DNA of 14,798 nucleotides from Acidimicrobiia bacterium (GTDB lineage Bacteria > Actinomycetota > Acidimicrobiia > Spongiisociales > SHLN01). The stretch covers positions 1 to 14,798 of the forward strand of contig JAUXJL010000012.1 in assembly GCA_030624805.1 (NCBI GenBank), given 5' to 3'. Each line of letters begins with the position of its first letter. The stretch's first letter is position 1. The notes beneath the pieces are model-generated. The model was not told the origin of the DNA. It saw nothing but the letters and a program-made list of their open reading frames with translations, and did no database searches. A program made the position numbers and the translations under genes. This document shows, piece by piece, positions 14,364-14,798 of the stretch.

Positions 14364-14798
14364 CGACCAAGGTCACATCCATCGTCGGCACCCGGCTCCG
14401 GGCCCGACGTCGCGACAACGAAGCGCAAGCCACCCGGCGAATCGTGACACTGCTTGTAGTGCCGATGGCGGTGCTGCTGGTGGTTGGCCTGGGGGCGATC
14501 TTGTCGGCCAGCTCGGTTCCGGCTCTCGCTGAATTTGATGATTCTCTCTACTACTTTCGGCGACAGCTCGTTTGGGTCGTTGTCGGGAGCGGGGCCATGG
14601 TTCTAGCCATCCGGCTTCCCTACGACTTATATCGGCGGGGGGCCCCCGCCATCCTGGCGGTTTCGGCCGCGTCCCTGGTAGCTGTTTTGTTATTCGGACT
14701 CGTCCGGGGCGGGAGTCGGTCGTGGCTCGAGGTGGGGCCGGTCACCATTCAACCCTCGGAGTTCGCCAAGTTTGCCGTGGTGGTGTTTCTCTCCATGG
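14360..14798 (+). CDS. ftsW: FtsW, septal peptidoglycan polymerase, N-terminal 146 residues (cut by the right edge)
   Basis: A SEDS-family glycosyltransferase that polymerises lipid II at the septum with FtsI. The visible part has a basic cytoplasmic start (10-27) and a first helix (about 29-50) ending in LSASSVPA. DDSLYYFRRQLVWVVVG (60-76) follows and leads into helix two. The signature GGSRSWLEVGPVTIQPSEFAK (from 117), with QPSEFAK at 131-137, is the conserved SEDS loop. The start ATG overlaps the murD stop (ATGA). Gene order after murD and the division-type cluster favour FtsW over RodA, which shares these motifs. The frame is open to the end, so nothing suggests a broken gene. Confidence 0.94.
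   Translation, partial: MTTKVTSIVGTRLRARRRDNEAQATRRIVTLLVVPMAVLLVVGLGAILSASSVPALAEFDDSLYYFRRQLVWVVVGSGAMVLAIRLPYDLYRRGAPAILAVSAASLVAVLLFGLVRGGSRSWLEVGPVTIQPSEFAKFAVVVFLSM

Overview
This is a GC-rich bacterial chromosomal window that looks actinobacterial. The best guess is Acidimicrobiia or a relative, inferred from gene style and not from a marker gene. Supporting signs are the start-codon usage (one TTG and several GTG starts backed by Shine-Dalgarno sequences), a MurE with the meso-diaminopimelate signature DNPR, a typical actinobacterial small HNH endonuclease, and an mraZ promoter carrying AGTGG operator repeats. The window is densely packed. No gap without a gene exceeds 300 bases, and I see no tRNA, rRNA, CRISPR array or insertion sequence.

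Left part (1-2602): two minus-strand genes, a MoxR-type AAA+ ATPase and a DUF58 protein that runs off the left edge, are coupled by an ATGA overlap. Divergent from them are two plus-strand genes of unknown function (78 and 245 residues), also joined by an ATGA overlap.

Middle part (2628-5465): four minus-strand genes read in the order SDR oxidoreductase, universal stress protein, HNH endonuclease, degenerate serine-recombinase-like protein, with gaps of 33-60 bases. Divergent from the SDR gene is a plus-strand unknown gene of 142 residues that may be leaderless.

Right part (5500-14798): a division and cell wall (dcw) cluster in canonical order: mraZ, rsmH, ftsL, ftsI, murE, murF, mraY, murD, ftsW. 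The last gene is cut by the right edge. From rsmH onward nearly every junction is an overlap of 1, 4 or 11 bases, so this is one transcription unit. It makes the peptidoglycan precursor (MurE, MurF and MurD in the cytoplasm, MraY at the membrane) and the septal synthase (FtsW with FtsI, plus FtsL). The mraZ promoter has a perfect -35 TTGACA and a 17-base spacer. It is covered by AGTGG repeats at 10- and 20-base steps, the expected MraZ operator.

The most interesting non-coding feature is the mraZ-rsmH gap. It can fold into a long hairpin whose 15-bp perfect outer stem buries the rsmH Shine-Dalgarno sequence and ends at its start codon. This may correspond to the published 'mraW' RNA motif of Actinobacteria. 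I found no clearly novel multi-gene system. The remaining points worth checking are the catalytically altered serine-recombinase-like protein, extra cysteine pairs in FtsI, a mini-ORF between ftsL and ftsI, and the unknown two-gene cassette.
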